From: Helicobacter sp. 12S02634-8
GTDB lineage: Bacteria > Campylobacterota > Campylobacteria > Campylobacterales > Helicobacteraceae
Assembly (NCBI RefSeq): GCF_002272865.1
Contig: NZ_MLAP01000013.1
Span: forward strand, 1-32,653
Length of the DNA stretch: 32,653 bases
Direction: 5' to 3'
Part shown: in pieces, positions 32,577-32,653 of the stretch
How positions within the stretch are numbered: position 1 is the first letter of the stretch
How the letters are laid out: each line of letters begins with the position of its first letter
The notes under the pieces: generated by a model
Databases searched by the model: none
Seen by the model: only the letters and a program-made list of their open reading frames with translations
Told to the model about the DNA's origin: nothing
Translations under genes and position numbers: made by a program

Positions 32577-32653
32577 ATGGTTATAGAAACAATGAGAGAA
32601 GAGTATAGAGAAAAGATACAAGACCTAAGAGAGAAAGGGATTATTGAGACAGA
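32577..32653 (+). CDS. Partial gene running off the right edge
   Basis: The ATG has AAGGAG five bases upstream and its own extended -10 promoter. The 25 codons seen read MVIETMREEYREKIQDLREK and continue; they are strongly helical and charged. The position and charged start would suit a small DNA-binding, relaxosome or antitoxin protein, but the sequence is too short to say. Confidence 0.55.
   Translation, partial: MVIETMREEYREKIQDLREKGIIET

Noticed and set aside
1-32653. CRISPR array, tRNA, rRNA or insertion sequence
   Set aside because: I saw no regularly spaced repeat-spacer pattern, tRNA-like cloverleaf, rRNA sequence or transposase motif.

Overview
The window looks like part of a mobile genetic element (conjugative plasmid or integrative conjugative element) from a Campylobacterota bacterium, most likely a Helicobacter. 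The evidence is AT-rich coding DNA, perfect extended -10 promoters (TGCTATAAT) at several gene starts, a poly-G phase-variation tract in a restriction-modification gene, and small secreted proteins with Helicobacter-like signal peptides. This assignment is inference; no rRNA or tRNA is present to anchor it.

Layout. Bases 1-3095 hold a two-part restriction-modification gene on the + strand, broken by a G9 tract, with inverted repeats and paired palindromes around it. Bases 3096-30743 are one very compact minus-strand cluster of about 22 genes, mostly overlapping by 4-19 bases. It encodes an F-type (MPF_F) conjugative type IV secretion system. In transcription order: a membrane coiled-coil protein, a UvrD-like helicase, TraB, two small lipoproteins that each match one half of TraV, a coiled-coil exported protein, TraC (VirB4-like ATPase), a TraD-like coupling ATPase, a MoxR-type AAA+ ATPase, TraF, TraH, a Sel1/TPR protein, a lytic transglycosylase, a possible BECR-fold nuclease, a small protein, a second Sel1-like protein, TraW, TraU, TrbC, a degraded second copy of the nuclease gene, a giant TraN, and a second protein carrying the TraN C-terminal region. 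A perfect extended -10 at 30939-30947 fits the operon promoter. Right of it are a minus-strand gene of unknown function, an iteron-like repeat region (31890-32085) with an 18-bp perfect palindrome beyond it, a small secreted + strand protein, and the start of another + strand gene that runs off the window.

How it works together. TraB, TraV, TraC, TraF, TraH, TraW, TraU, TrbC and TraN are the conserved core of an F-type mating channel; the TraD-like ATPase would bring DNA to it and the transglycosylase would open the cell wall. TraA pilin, TraL, TraE, TraK, TraG and a relaxase were not recognised here and would have to lie outside the window or be too diverged to see.

Most unusual points: (1) TraC carries a C-terminal degenerate EAL (cyclic-di-GMP phosphodiesterase-like) domain; (2) TraN and TraV each appear split into two separate exported proteins; (3) a MoxR AAA+ ATPase is translationally coupled between traD and traF; (4) a possible toxin-like nuclease gene sits in the operon with a decayed duplicate; and (5) that decayed spot contains an antisense, self-contained small transcription unit (promoter, sequestered ribosome site, 31-codon hydrophobic ORF, terminator) resembling a type I toxin.
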